42,678 bases of DNA from Flavipsychrobacter sp. GTDB lineage: Bacteria > Bacteroidota > Bacteroidia > Chitinophagales > Chitinophagaceae. The stretch covers positions 1-42,678 of the forward strand of contig JAEUVZ010000040.1 of assembly GCA_016786665.1 (NCBI GenBank), given 5' to 3'. The position numbers and the translations under genes are program-made. Below the pieces are notes generated by a model, which was not told the DNA's origin, did no database searches, and was given only the letters and a program-made list of their open reading frames with translations. This document shows positions 7,665-15,008 of the stretch, piece after piece. How positions within the stretch are numbered: the first letter of the stretch is position 1; each line of letters starts with the position of its first letter.

Positions 7665-8243
7665 TTGTAACTCTACATCAAAGGTTGCCTCCACATCCGT
7701 AGATCCTGCAATCTTAGCGCGTTCAGTGGCCATCTTATTACGTGGTCCGTGAATCAGTTCTATTACCATAGTTCCCGTACCGGCACTACCGGTATTCCAC
7801 TTACAGGTGCGGCCGAATGGCTGTCCGTGTTCATCAGTATCATAATGGCTCGTGGCGATTGATCCGCTACCTGCCGCCGGCAGGGAACTGTAATAAAAGA
7901 GGTGTACGTTCCGCTCTGTAACAATTTCCGGTGTTACATCTTTTGCCGGGCCGTCGCTTTCGTCCAGAACCCTAATGTCAATGTCATACTCGGTACTGGC
8001 TTTCAGCTTCACCTTGTCAGCTTGGAATTCATTATGGTTTCCACCAGTGCCGTTTAGTACCTTATACACAAAATAGTGGGCCCTTTGCGGATTAGCAGTT
8101 TCGGCCGCCCGAACTACCAGTGTGGTAATGAGTTCCCATTCCTGCACTACAGGGTTCTCTATTTGCTGTTTTCTATTCCGGGAGCAGGAGCTGACCACCA
8201 TTGATACCAGCCCCGTATAAAAAATCATCTTTCCTATCTTCAT
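7662..8243 (-). CDS. Lipoprotein of the Fur-family gene cluster (193 aa)
   Basis: The N-terminus has a short charged start, a hydrophobic stretch and VVSSC with Cys20, a lipobox, so it is a predicted periplasm-facing lipoprotein. The mature part begins EWELITTLVVR and contains KLKASTEYDIDIRVLDES followed by DVTPEIVTERNVHLFYY, suggesting a beta-rich fold. This pattern resembles small Bacteroidota lipoproteins commonly found beside metal-related TonB-dependent receptors, but no receptor is present here and the resemblance is from memory. It is the last gene of the same-strand series running from the Fur-family regulator at 10158. A 12-bp hairpin lies between it and the previous gene. A role in metal handling is inferred from context only. 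Confidence 0.8.
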   Translation of the reverse strand: MKIGKMIFYTGLVSMVVSSCSRNRKQQIENPVVQEWELITTLVVRAAETANPQRAHYFVYKVLNGTGGNHNEFQADKVKLKASTEYDIDIRVLDESDGPAKDVTPEIVTERNVHLFYYSSLPAAGSGSIATSHYDTDEHGQPFGRTCKWNTGSAGTGTMVIELIHGPRNKMATERAKIAGSTDVEATFDVELQ

Positions 8244-8260
8244 AATAGTGACTTTTTTTA

Positions 8261-8296
8261 TTAGGTGGCCGGAAACATATTGGCCCGGCCACCTAA
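8261..8296. terminator. 12-bp intergenic hairpin, possible terminator or processing site
   Basis: TTAGGTGGCCGG/CCGGCCACCTAA (8261-8272 with 8285-8296) with a 12-nt loop, 8 nt after the stop of the T9SS protein gene. No T-run follows on the minus strand, so it may cause partial termination, or protect the upstream message rather than end it. Confidence 0.5.
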
Positions 8297-8304
8297 CTCT
8301 GTTA

Positions 8305-9228
8305 TTACTGTTTCACCCAAGACTGGGCAAGGCTGCCTTCCTTACTATCTACCATTAGTATGTAGCTGCCCGGAGAGAAGCTATCAGTATCAATATCTAT
8401 TACCTGGCTGCCGCTGGCTACATCAGTGCTCCAGCGCTTCAGGCTTTTCCCGGTCACATCCATAATAGTACAATTGATAGTACCGGTATTACTGCTGTGC
8501 CACTCAAAATGCATTACCCCCGTTGCGGGGTTGGGATATATACCTCCCATTTTCACGGTTCCGTTTGTAGCATAGTTGCTTACCGACGTGGTGGCAAAAG
8601 CAACTACCGGGAAGATGGCAAAATGCGTGAGCACCGGGGTAGAATTGTCGAAGTAAAAGTCCTTCCAATCCAAAGTAGTGTGATCGTGGTTGTGCCACCT
8701 CACTACATTACGTCCGTATTTAACGGTGTCAGATGCCGCTCTGCTACCAGCAGGCCCGTGCATTAACGCTATTTTCTTGGTGCCGGGATTGTTGTGCGCG
8801 TAGTCATCCAGGTTAAAGCTTACAAAAAAGCTGTCGGAGACATTGACATTGCTGTTAAAAGCTGTGTACGATGCTACGCCAGCCACATTTATACTACTTC
8901 CTGCCACCGTCTTCGTTGCCAGGGATACACCGGGGAGACCGGAAGAAGAAACACCATATACCTTATACTCGCAATTTTCTGTATAGGTACCTGCTGCCCC
9001 GCTGTGCCAGGCAATAACGCCCACCACCTGGTTGGCGCCGGAGATATAGTATTTCTCGGCCCACTCTTCATCAAAGTAAGAGTTATGTCCTGTATAGTAC
9101 CCCGTCGTCGTGCCCGTGTATTGCAGTACCACCGGTGCCTGCAACGAGGGATTAAAATTTTTAAGTGTGTCTTGTGCTTCTGCCGCAACTGCCTGCAACA
9201 GGAATATGGATAAAACTATTTTTTTCAT
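8305..9228 (-). CDS. T9SS type A sorting domain-containing secreted protein (307 aa)
   Basis: The start was placed at the ATG at 9226-9228, which gives a clean signal peptide (MKKIVLSIFLLQAVAAEAQ). The open frame continues 44 codons upstream, but that part does not look coding. The mature protein is a beta-rich domain of about 200 residues with no recognised catalytic motif. A C-terminal sorting domain of about 80 residues follows, starting GGIYPNPATGVMHFEW and ending SYILMVDSKEGSLAQSWVKQ, typical of type A T9SS cargo. A His-containing segment, VVRWHNHDHTTLDW, lies in the middle and could bind metal. The gene lies between the His-rich membrane protein and the lipoprotein, on the same strand as the Fur-family gene. 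Confidence 0.85.
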   Translation of the reverse strand: MKKIVLSIFLLQAVAAEAQDTLKNFNPSLQAPVVLQYTGTTTGYYTGHNSYFDEEWAEKYYISGANQVVGVIAWHSGAAGTYTENCEYKVYGVSSSGLPGVSLATKTVAGSSINVAGVASYTAFNSNVNVSDSFFVSFNLDDYAHNNPGTKKIALMHGPAGSRAASDTVKYGRNVVRWHNHDHTTLDWKDFYFDNSTPVLTHFAIFPVVAFATTSVSNYATNGTVKMGGIYPNPATGVMHFEWHSSNTGTINCTIMDVTGKSLKRWSTDVASGSQVIDIDTDSFSPGSYILMVDSKEGSLAQSWVKQ

Positions 9229-9390
9229 TTTATAATTTGAATAAACGTGATGTAATCCGGCAGGTGACATACTCCCCCATGCCGCCTCTTTTACCGAAGA
9301 AGTGTATATAACGGATATAACGTAGTTATTGCGAAATGCAGCGCATCTGCAATCGCACAACTGTTTGGGCCAGTGGCCATGTCAAGATTA

Positions 9391-9406
9391 CCGCCATTAC
9401 CGGCGG
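9391..9406. other. Small hairpin in the 191-nt gap after the His-rich protein gene
   Basis: CCGCC/GGCGG (9391-9395 with 9402-9406), flanked by an outer GTGGCC/GGCCAC repeat (9373-9378 with 9405-9410). The two stems partly compete. There is no T-run on either side. It may be an attenuator or 3'-end structure, and nothing else was seen in 9229-9419. Confidence 0.3.
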
Positions 9407-9419
9407 CCACATAAACGGA

Positions 9420-9779
9420 TTAAGCTGAAGGGGGGCCCCTAAGCTGGTAGCAGAAGGGAAAAGGACTTATATACTGCCCTGCCTCACAAAAGAACAACGA
9501 CTCAATAAGAGTACATGGTACTTCGGGTACTGCAGGAGGCGGGTAGGTAACAAATACAGGTAGAGGTATTTCAAGGAAATCACAGTGATGGTGTTCCCCT
9601 TCAAAATATAAACCCTCTCCATGATAGTGGTGTATGGTATCTTCGTGACCGGCAAAGGAGTGGACCCACTCCCTCGATAAATTACCGAATACCACCATTA
9701 GCACAAGCAACAGACCTACCTGCAGCCTGGCTCGCAGGCTGTTTCTCATAGTCCGGTATCTGTTGCCGCTTCTTTTCAT
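9420..9779 (-). CDS. His-rich single-pass membrane or exported protein next to the Fur-family gene
   Basis: The 119-residue protein has a basic N-terminus, one hydrophobic segment (about 20-33) that could be a signal anchor or signal peptide, and then a histidine cluster: His40, His45, His50, His51, His53, and HHH at 63-65 followed by Cys66. The C-terminal half is Pro- and Cys-containing (FFCEAGQY, FPFCYQL). The histidines suggest metal binding on the far side of the membrane. The ATG at 9777-9779 lies 1 nt beyond the end of the Fur-family gene, so translation is probably coupled. A second ATG at residue 11 is an alternative start. No named family was recognised; metal sensing, buffering or delivery is inferred from the histidines and the neighbour. 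Confidence 0.75.
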   Translation of the reverse strand: MKRSGNRYRTMRNSLRARLQVGLLLVLMVVFGNLSREWVHSFAGHEDTIHHYHGEGLYFEGEHHHCDFLEIPLPVFVTYPPPAVPEVPCTLIESLFFCEAGQYISPFPFCYQLRGPPSA

Positions 9780-9780
9780 T

Positions 9781-10158
9781 CTATGCGCACTTATTGCAAT
9801 AGCCTGATATAAGGCAGTTTACGTGCTGAGGCTGGTATCCTTTAGGCACTTTGTAGGTAATATCTTCTTTAAGGCATTCTACTCTATCGCACTTTACACA
9901 CTGGAAGTGGAAATGGTTGTGGGAATGCTTCTCGCCGCTGCATGTTCCGCACAGCGCATAGAAACTCTTGCCATCGTCTGAAACCACCTTGTGCGTGAGC
10001 CCGTCTTCGCAAAAACTATTAAGTATTCTGTATATCGTCACCCGGTCGGCTTTACCAGTCATCTTCTGTTCTATCATATCCTGGCTAAGTGCATAGCCGG
10101 CATCCTGCATTATCTCAAGTACTCTCTGTTTGGCGGGTGTATTCCTTCTTTTCATCAC
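9781..10158 (-). CDS. Fur-family metal-responsive transcriptional regulator
   Basis: The 125-residue protein has a winged-helix N-terminal half (KQRVLEIM ... VTIYRILNSFCEDGL) and the Fur dimerisation half. The structural zinc site is CVKC (87, 90) and CNKC (121, 124). The HSHNHFHF segment (78-85) supplies the usual regulatory metal histidines. Members of this family sense iron, zinc, manganese or peroxide; the sequence alone does not settle which. The His-rich partner and lipoprotein make a zinc sensor (Zur-like) the best guess, and PerR-like is the alternative given the nearby flavoprotein. The start uses tandem ATGs. A TATTTTTG promoter element lies at 10176-10183. Confidence 0.92.
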   Translation of the reverse strand: MMKRRNTPAKQRVLEIMQDAGYALSQDMIEQKMTGKADRVTIYRILNSFCEDGLTHKVVSDDGKSFYALCGTCSGEKHSHNHFHFQCVKCDRVECLKEDITYKVPKGYQPQHVNCLISGYCNKCA

Positions 10159-10175
10159 ACTTTGTCTGCGTGCAT

Positions 10176-10183
10176 CAAAAATA
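10176..10183 (-). promoter_or_regulatory. -7 promoter element TATTTTTG of the Fur-family operon
   Basis: The reverse strand reads TATTTTTG, an exact TAnnTTTG match 17 nt before the tandem ATG start. No palindrome as good as that at 7505-7527 was seen here. Confidence 0.55.
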
Positions 10184-10241
10184 GGCCATTATCGCCACAT
10201 AATTGCATTAATTGTTCTTATTCGTTAGCGGCCGGGCAAAG

Positions 10242-10269
10242 AAGAGCCCCGCTTAACGGCGGGGCTCTT
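10242..10269 (-). terminator. Terminator hairpin after the 80-aa protein gene
   Basis: An 11-bp stem, AAGAGCCCCGC/GCGGGGCTCTT (10242-10252 with 10259-10269), with a 6-nt loop, 20 nt after the stop at 10290. The T-run on the minus strand is weak (CTTTG). Confidence 0.7.
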
Positions 10270-10289
10270 GAATGGTATTCCGGGGCGGG

Positions 10290-10532
10290 TTAATTCTTGC
10301 CTATGATAAAGACAAAGGGGACATTAGCCCTTTCCCGTATGCATTGACGAACCTTCTGAGGCTGTTTTAACACTTTGTATTTCTGCAGGTCCACCACTTC
10401 CAATGAGTCGGTATACGACTTGCTGACGCGTGTATAACGCAGGTAAGATGCCAGGAAGATAGCCGAATATATGTCGGCGGCAATGATATCCTTCACGTAG
10501 TGCATCCATATTTTATCTTGGCCACGTAACAT
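10290..10532 (-). CDS. Hypothetical protein (80 aa)
   Basis: A soluble-looking small protein with no signal peptide or cysteine pairs, except for one Cys near the C-terminus. The sequence reads like a real domain: aromatic-rich IYSAIFLASYLRYTRVSKSY, then a basic KYKVLKQPQKVRQCIRERA and a hydrophobic NVPFVFIIGKN end. No family was recognised. It begins 11 nt after the stop of a 45-residue lipoprotein gene and ends just before a strong hairpin. That arrangement supports a two-gene unit of small proteins. Another possibility is a chance frame, since the start codon has no strong ribosome site. Confidence 0.55.
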   Translation of the reverse strand: MLRGQDKIWMHYVKDIIAADIYSAIFLASYLRYTRVSKSYTDSLEVVDLQKYKVLKQPQKVRQCIRERANVPFVFIIGKN

Positions 10533-10543
10533 ATCTATCCATT

Positions 10544-10681
10544 TTAATACACCCGCTTGGGGCGGTGAACTTTATTCAGGTCTGAGCCGCAGCCGCAACC
10601 TTTCTTAGCTGTACTACAACTTTGCGCCAACATCGTGCCAAAAAGCACCATCAATATCCAAACAAATCGCTTGTTTCTCAT
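10544..10681 (-). CDS. Small Cys-rich lipoprotein (45 aa)
   Basis: The reverse strand has an ATG at 10679-10681 and a TAA at 10544-10546. The product begins MRNKRFVWILMVLFGTM and has a lipobox-like LAQSC with Cys22, so a lipid-anchored 24-residue mature peptide is expected. The mature peptide contains KGCGCGSDLN and ends HRPKRVY. The GCGCG segment could bind metal or form disulfides. It shares an intergenic region with the divergent glycosyltransferase-like gene and precedes the 80-residue protein gene by 11 nt. The function is unknown. Short lipoproteins of this kind are common and often overlooked in Bacteroidota. Confidence 0.72.
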   Translation of the reverse strand: MRNKRFVWILMVLFGTMLAQSCSTAKKGCGCGSDLNKVHRPKRVY

Positions 10682-10700
10682 TATCAGCTACATAAATTTC

Positions 10701-10708
10701 TACTTTTG
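10701..10708 (+). promoter_or_regulatory. -7 promoter element TACTTTTG of the glycosyltransferase-like gene
   Basis: An exact TAnnTTTG match 15 nt before a TTG start codon. AAGGA at 10716-10720 lies between them and would serve as the ribosome binding site. The promoter and ribosome site together support the TTG start. Confidence 0.55.
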
Positions 10709-10723
10709 TAAAAATAAGGATAA

Positions 10724-11812
10724 TTGCCCGCAAAAAACACAAAACGGATACTGGTAGCCCCACTAGATTGGGGATTGGGGCACAGCAGCCGGTGCCTGCC
10801 ACTCATCACGTATTTACGAGGCCTGGGCCACGAAGTAGTAGTGGCGGGGAATACATGGCAGCGGTCCTTTTTGAGCGAATCGTGCCCGGGAATAAAGACT
10901 ATCCACCTGGAGGGCTACAATGTAGCATATAGCAAAAAGGCAGGTGGTTTTATGTTCTCTATGTTTCGCCAGCTACCGAAAATATTGGCATCCATACGCC
11001 AGGAGCACCACTGGCTGGCAGAAGAGGTAGCTAAGCACCCTTATGATGGTATCATTTCGGACAACCGCTATGGCCTGTTTCATCAGAAAGTACCGTCGGT
11101 TATTATGACCCACCAACTGTCTGTTCGTACAGGGCTGGGTAATGCCGTCGATGAAATGCTCCGCCGCCTCCATTATAAATACCTGCGCCGCTTTCCGCAG
11201 TGCTGGGTAGTAGATGCCGGTAGTAACGCAAACCTGGGCGGAAAACTTTCGCATCCAAAGTCGTTGCCCGAAAATGCCGGCTACATGGGACTTCTTTCCC
11301 AGTTCAGGAAAAAGAACACGAATGGCAATCAACACCTGCTGGTACTCCTTTCAGGGCCGGAACCGCAAAGAACCCTGCTATCAGATATACTTTGGGAGCA
11401 AGTGCAGGCGCATAAAGGAGCGGTCGTATTCGTAGAAGGCAGTGATGAAATCAATGCACGTACCGGAGCCGCTGCACACATATCCTATCACCTCCGCCTG
11501 GCCACGGAACAGTTACAGCCACTACTGGAAGAGGCCGGCATCGTTATCTGCCGCAGCGGCTACTCTACCCTTATGGACCTTGTAGCACTGGGCAAAAGGG
11601 CCATCGTGATTCCTACACCGGGACAAACGGAACAGGGCTACCTGGCCAGCCACCTGCATCGTGCCGGTGTGTTCTTCAGCTGCCGGCAGAAAAATTTCAA
11701 CTTACGGGAAGCTTTGCTGGCAGTTGACGAATTCCCGTTTAAACAATTAACATTGCAGCATTCTTTCGATATCCACCAGGAGGTATTGAATAAATGGCTC
11801 GAAACAATATAA
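10724..11812 (+). CDS. Glycosyltransferase-like protein (MurG/GT28-type fold), TTG start
   Basis: The 362-residue protein has a GT-B fold pattern. The N-terminal Rossmann half starts RILVAPLDWGLGHSSRCLPL, with the GLGHSSR loop typical of MurG- and UDP-sugar-type transferases. A C-terminal nucleotide-sugar binding half contains GIVICRSGYSTLMDLVALGKRAIVIP, equivalent to the MurG donor-binding motif. It is not MurG itself; similar proteins are annotated only as GT28-like. Acceptor and sugar are unknown. The start is TTG at 10724: an in-frame TAA lies directly before it, the next ATG is about 75 codons in, and AAGGA sits just upstream. No transmembrane segment was seen. The EamA transporter gene follows 31 nt later. 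Confidence 0.85.
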   Translation: MPAKNTKRILVAPLDWGLGHSSRCLPLITYLRGLGHEVVVAGNTWQRSFLSESCPGIKTIHLEGYNVAYSKKAGGFMFSMFRQLPKILASIRQEHHWLAEEVAKHPYDGIISDNRYGLFHQKVPSVIMTHQLSVRTGLGNAVDEMLRRLHYKYLRRFPQCWVVDAGSNANLGGKLSHPKSLPENAGYMGLLSQFRKKNTNGNQHLLVLLSGPEPQRTLLSDILWEQVQAHKGAVVFVEGSDEINARTGAAAHISYHLRLATEQLQPLLEEAGIVICRSGYSTLMDLVALGKRAIVIPTPGQTEQGYLASHLHRAGVFFSCRQKNFNLREALLAVDEFPFKQLTLQHSFDIHQEVLNKWLETI

Positions 11813-11843
11813 AGACACCACCCGCCACGGCGGGCTGAGGCAG

Positions 11844-12746
11844 ATGAACAACAAAACAAAAGCACACCTGGCACTCCTTGGAGCCAACCTCTTCTACGGT
11901 GCTGGCTTCACCGTCGCGAAGTCCATTATGCCGCGGCTTATTGAGCCCCTGGGATTCATTTTCATTCGTGTAAGCGTGGTAACTGTGTTATTCTGGCTGA
12001 GCTTTGCAGGTGGAGAAAAGTATCGTGCGAAAATAGAAAAAAGGGATTGGCGGATACTGGTACTGGGCGGGCTGTTTGGCGTGGCGCTCAACCAAATGCT
12101 GTTCTTCATGGGCCTGAATCTTACCTTCCCGATACATGCGGCACTGATAATGATGAGCACACCCCTGCTTATTACCATTATAGCACTTTTCGTATTGCGG
12201 GAGCGTATCAGCAGCAGCAAGGCGGCCGGGTTACTTATTGGCATCAGCGGAGCGATATTGCTGATGAGTGCCGGTAAAGAAATAACCCTTACCGGGAGCT
12301 CGGCCCTCGGCGATGTGTTCGTATTGATGAATGCTGCTTCCTATGCTATTTACCTGGTTATGATAAAACCGCTGATGCAGCGCTACCGGCCCATCATAGT
12401 CATTCGCTGGGTATTTTTATTTGGTTTCCTGTTCGTACTGCCGTTCGGGGGCCCGCAGTTTGTCGCTATTGACTGGAGTTTGTTTCAGCCCACTGATTAC
12501 CTGGCCTTATCGTTCATCGTTATCTGCGTCACCTTTTTTACTTACCTGTGGAACATTTATGCGCTTCGCTACTTAAGCCCCTCTACCGCGGGAGCGTACA
12601 TCTACCTGCAGCCCATGTTCGCCGCGTTTATTTCAGTCCTGTTTACACACGAGCAGCTCACGTGGGTGAAGCTGCTCGCAACTATGCTAATATTCGGAGG
12701 GGTTTACCTGGTCAATTTCGGTTTCCGCAGGGGGAAAAAACCCTAG
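11844..12746 (+). CDS. EamA/DMT-family transporter
   Basis: This 300-residue inner-membrane protein of the drug/metabolite transporter superfamily has about ten hydrophobic helices in two repeats of five. The first repeat starts LALLGANLFYGAGFTVAKSIM, and the second contains ALGDVFVLMNAASYAIYLVMIKPL. The AAGLLIGISGAILLMS and LSPSTAGAYIYLQPMFAAF stretches are typical of EamA domains. The substrate cannot be read from sequence; relatives move amino acids, nucleosides or other metabolites. It probably shares a transcript with the upstream glycosyltransferase-like gene. Its TAG stop overlaps the stop codon of the convergent SRPBCC gene in the palindrome CTAG. Confidence 0.9.
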   Translation: MNNKTKAHLALLGANLFYGAGFTVAKSIMPRLIEPLGFIFIRVSVVTVLFWLSFAGGEKYRAKIEKRDWRILVLGGLFGVALNQMLFFMGLNLTFPIHAALIMMSTPLLITIIALFVLRERISSSKAAGLLIGISGAILLMSAGKEITLTGSSALGDVFVLMNAASYAIYLVMIKPLMQRYRPIIVIRWVFLFGFLFVLPFGGPQFVAIDWSLFQPTDYLALSFIVICVTFFTYLWNIYALRYLSPSTAGAYIYLQPMFAAFISVLFTHEQLTWVKLLATMLIFGGVYLVNFGFRRGKKP

Positions 12747-13186
12747 GCGTTTTCAGCTATTTCTTTTAGCTTCTTCATGGCTTCCGGCCAGCGCTCGCCC
12801 ATGTATTCCAGATCGGCGGGTGTCAGGTCTATCTCTACCTTTAGCTCTGTGGTGCCGTTTGCTTCACTGAGCGTATAGTTCTCTTCCGCATTGTACCACG
12901 GGGCTGACTCATTTATCTTCTCTTCGCCATCCGCTACCTCGCCCAGGTGCCGGAAACCCATATATTCGTTGTCGCGACGCTCGTGTACGCTGGAAACCAT
13001 GCCTCTCCCCTTCCCATCCAGGAACAAGACTTTGCTGCCTACCTGCCAGTCCGACTCTGCCCGGGAGCCTTCCGCAAACGGGGCTGTCCATTGCGGATAG
13101 GTATCGTCTCCCCAGAGTACCTGCCACACACGCTCACGCGATGCATTAATAGTGGTTTTGAATTCATGCCTTTCCATAGTTGTCAT
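12743..13186 (-). CDS. SRPBCC (AHSA1/START-like) domain protein
   Basis: A small ligand-binding or cochaperone-type domain of the Bet v1/AHSA1 fold. The start at the ATG 13184-13186 (147 residues) fits the fold, which begins HEFKTTINASRERVWQVLWG. The open frame runs 38 codons further up, but that extension is not conserved-looking. The motif PQWTAPFAEGS and the C-terminal helix ERWPEAMKKLKEIAEN are typical of activator-of-Hsp90-like stress or polyketide-cyclase relatives. The ligand is unknown. The gene converges on the EamA gene with a 4-nt stop-codon overlap. Confidence 0.85.
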   Translation of the reverse strand: MTTMERHEFKTTINASRERVWQVLWGDDTYPQWTAPFAEGSRAESDWQVGSKVLFLDGKGRGMVSSVHERRDNEYMGFRHLGEVADGEEKINESAPWYNAEENYTLSEANGTTELKVEIDLTPADLEYMGERWPEAMKKLKEIAENA

Positions 13187-13307
13187 TTTTTTGTTGTTAA
13201 AAACCGGCGAATAAATCATGCCATTGTCCTGCAAAGATGCGATACCTATTGATAACAGGAGCGGGGCAATACCGACAATGTTGCGGGCAAAATACGTCAT
13301 GATACGC

Positions 13308-13315
13308 TACCTTTG
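13308..13315 (+). promoter_or_regulatory. -7 promoter element TACCTTTG of tadA
   Basis: An exact TAnnTTTG match 12 nt before the ATG at 13328. It overlaps an in-frame TTG at 13313, which makes that TTG unlikely to be the start codon. Confidence 0.6.
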
Positions 13316-13327
13316 TCCCAGCGCCTT

Positions 13328-13771
13328 ATGGTATTCGACGACACATATTTTATGAAGGAAGCCCTCCGCCAGGCTAAAATGGCTTTTGATGCGGGCGAGG
13401 TGCCGGTGGGCGCCATTGTTACCTGGGGAAACAAGATCATTTCCCGTGGCCACAACCAGGTAGAACAGCTGAAAGACAGCACCGCGCATGCGGAAATGCT
13501 CGCCCTCACCGCAGCCTTCAATTCCCTGGGCAGCAAATACCTGCCCGAAGCAACCATATATGTAACAGTAGAGCCCTGCCTTATGTGCTGCGGGGCAATG
13601 TATTGGTCTAAAGTAGGGCGTATTGTGTATGGCGCATCCGATGTGAAGAACGGGTATCGCAAAACCACCGGTGATAACTTTCCGTTTCATCAGAAAGCGG
13701 AGCTGGCTCACGGTATTCTTGCAGAGGAATGCGCCCAATTAATGAAGGATTTTTTTCTTGCCCGCAGATAA
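13328..13771 (+). CDS. tadA: tRNA-specific adenosine deaminase TadA
   Basis: TadA converts the wobble adenosine of a tRNA anticodon to inosine. The zinc-dependent deaminase motifs are complete: HAEM (His54, Glu56) and PCLMCCGA (Cys84, Cys87). The N-terminal EALRQAKMAFDAGEVPVGAI block and the C-terminal AEECAQLMKDFF helix match the family. The start is placed at the ATG 13328 because the alternative TTG at 13313 lies inside the TACCTTTG promoter element. The leader would be only a few nucleotides long. The stop TAA overlaps the ATG of the Rieske gene by 1 nt, so the two are translationally coupled. Confidence 0.93.
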   Translation: MVFDDTYFMKEALRQAKMAFDAGEVPVGAIVTWGNKIISRGHNQVEQLKDSTAHAEMLALTAAFNSLGSKYLPEATIYVTVEPCLMCCGAMYWSKVGRIVYGASDVKNGYRKTTGDNFPFHQKAELAHGILAEECAQLMKDFFLARR

Positions 13772-14091
13772 TGCTATACGAGTGGCATCACATATCAGCT
13801 GTCGTGGCCGGCCTATCGGAAAACGTGCCGACAGAGGTATTGGTAGGCGCTAAAAAAATAGGCCTGGTAAAGAAGGGCGCTACAGTATATGCATTTGCCG
13901 CTACCTGCCCGCATTCGGGGGCCCCGCTCTGCGATGGCTGGCTAGATGCCCGCGGCCACATCGTATGCCCACTGCACAAATACAAGTTCAATCCCGCAAA
14001 TGGCTATAACAGCACCGGGGAGGGATACAAATTACGTACGTTCCCTATTGAAATCAGGGAGGGTGAGTATTTCGTAGGTATATTATCTTAG
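13771..14091 (+). CDS. Rieske [2Fe-2S] domain protein (106 aa)
   Basis: A small soluble Rieske ferredoxin-type protein. The cluster ligands are Cys46 and His48 (CPHSG) and Cys66 and His69 (CPLHKYKF), in the usual order for this fold. The length fits a stand-alone Rieske domain such as the ferredoxin component of dioxygenases or the NirD-like group, but no partner oxygenase or nitrite reductase is encoded nearby. No signal peptide is seen, so it is cytoplasmic. The ATG overlaps the tadA stop (TAATG). It is the middle gene of tadA, Rieske and LD-carboxypeptidase, whose spacing suggests one transcript. Its electron-transfer partner is unknown. Confidence 0.9.
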   Translation: MLYEWHHISAVVAGLSENVPTEVLVGAKKIGLVKKGATVYAFAATCPHSGAPLCDGWLDARGHIVCPLHKYKFNPANGYNSTGEGYKLRTFPIEIREGEYFVGILS

Positions 14092-14099
14092 CACTCAAG

Positions 14100-15008
14100 A
14101 TGATCATTCCACCATATTTGCAGCAAGGTTCTACTGTGGGCATTACCTGCCCATCAGGATATGTATCGAAAGAAAGGGTTAGCCATGCGATTACCGTATT
14201 GGAATCGTGGGGGCTACAGGTAGTAGTGGGGCAAACAGTGGGCACCGAACACTTCTACTTCTCGGGCAACGATGACGCCCGCCTGGACGACCTGCAATGC
14301 ATGCTGGACAATCCTGGCATTGATGCGATAATTATGGGCCGTGGCGGATATGGAATGAGCCGCATCATAGACCGCGCAGACTTTACGAAGTTCCAGTCAA
14401 AGCCCAAATGGGTAACAGGCTTCAGCGATATTACCGTGCTGCACAATCATATTCATGCCCAATTCGGGGTTGCTACCCTTCATAGCCCCATGTGCGGGGC
14501 ATTTACCCCGGATACTGAAAACAGCGAACACCTGCTGAATTTTAAAGCCGCACTCACGGGAGAGGCGCTTAGCTATGCCATGGCCCCCTCTTCTTTTAAC
14601 CGAGATGGCTCTGCCGAGGCTATAGTTACCGGTGGCAACCTTGCTATACTGGCCCACCTTACCGGCTCGGCATCTGAGGCGGACACGGACGGGAAAATTC
14701 TCTTTATAGAAGACATAGGGGAACACCTTTACAACATAGACCGACTACTGCTCAACCTGAAACGGGCGGGGAAGCTAGAAAACATTGCCGCCCTGCTCGT
14801 CGGTAGCTTTACGGACAACCAGGATACAGAACGCCCTTTCGGGCAAACGGTGGAAGAAATTATCTGGGATAAAGTGAAAGAGTATGATTACCCTGTGTGC
14901 TATAATTTCCCCTGCGGTCACCAGGAAATTAATTATACACTTTCATTGGGGCAAAAGCACCGGCTGTCGGTAGATAACAAGGGGGGCAACCTGGAACTAC
15001 TCCGATAG
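14100..15008 (+). CDS. ldcA: LD-carboxypeptidase (peptidase family S66)
   Basis: Family S66 serine peptidases remove the terminal D-alanine from muramoyl tetrapeptides during peptidoglycan recycling in the cytoplasm. The 302-residue protein has the family order: an N-terminal Rossmann-like domain with GITCPSG, the RGGYGMSRI segment, the nucleophile Ser109 in VTGFSDIT, a Glu in FIEDIGEHLYNIDR and a His in CGHQ. The distribution of these residues fits the Ser-Glu-His triad of the family. The ATG at 14100 lies 8 nt after the Rieske stop. Some relatives act on microcin-type peptides (MccF group), so the cell-wall role is likely but not certain. Its end overlaps the convergent rhodanese gene by 12 nt. 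Confidence 0.88.
   Translation: MIIPPYLQQGSTVGITCPSGYVSKERVSHAITVLESWGLQVVVGQTVGTEHFYFSGNDDARLDDLQCMLDNPGIDAIIMGRGGYGMSRIIDRADFTKFQSKPKWVTGFSDITVLHNHIHAQFGVATLHSPMCGAFTPDTENSEHLLNFKAALTGEALSYAMAPSSFNRDGSAEAIVTGGNLAILAHLTGSASEADTDGKILFIEDIGEHLYNIDRLLLNLKRAGKLENIAALLVGSFTDNQDTERPFGQTVEEIIWDKVKEYDYPVCYNFPCGHQEINYTLSLGQKHRLSVDNKGGNLELLR

Noticed and set aside
7618-7752. 44-codon plus-strand frame (MTDLRWPGHELPG...) after AGGTGG
   Set aside because: It runs through the terminator hairpin and antisense to the lipoprotein gene. The ribosome-site match is probably chance.
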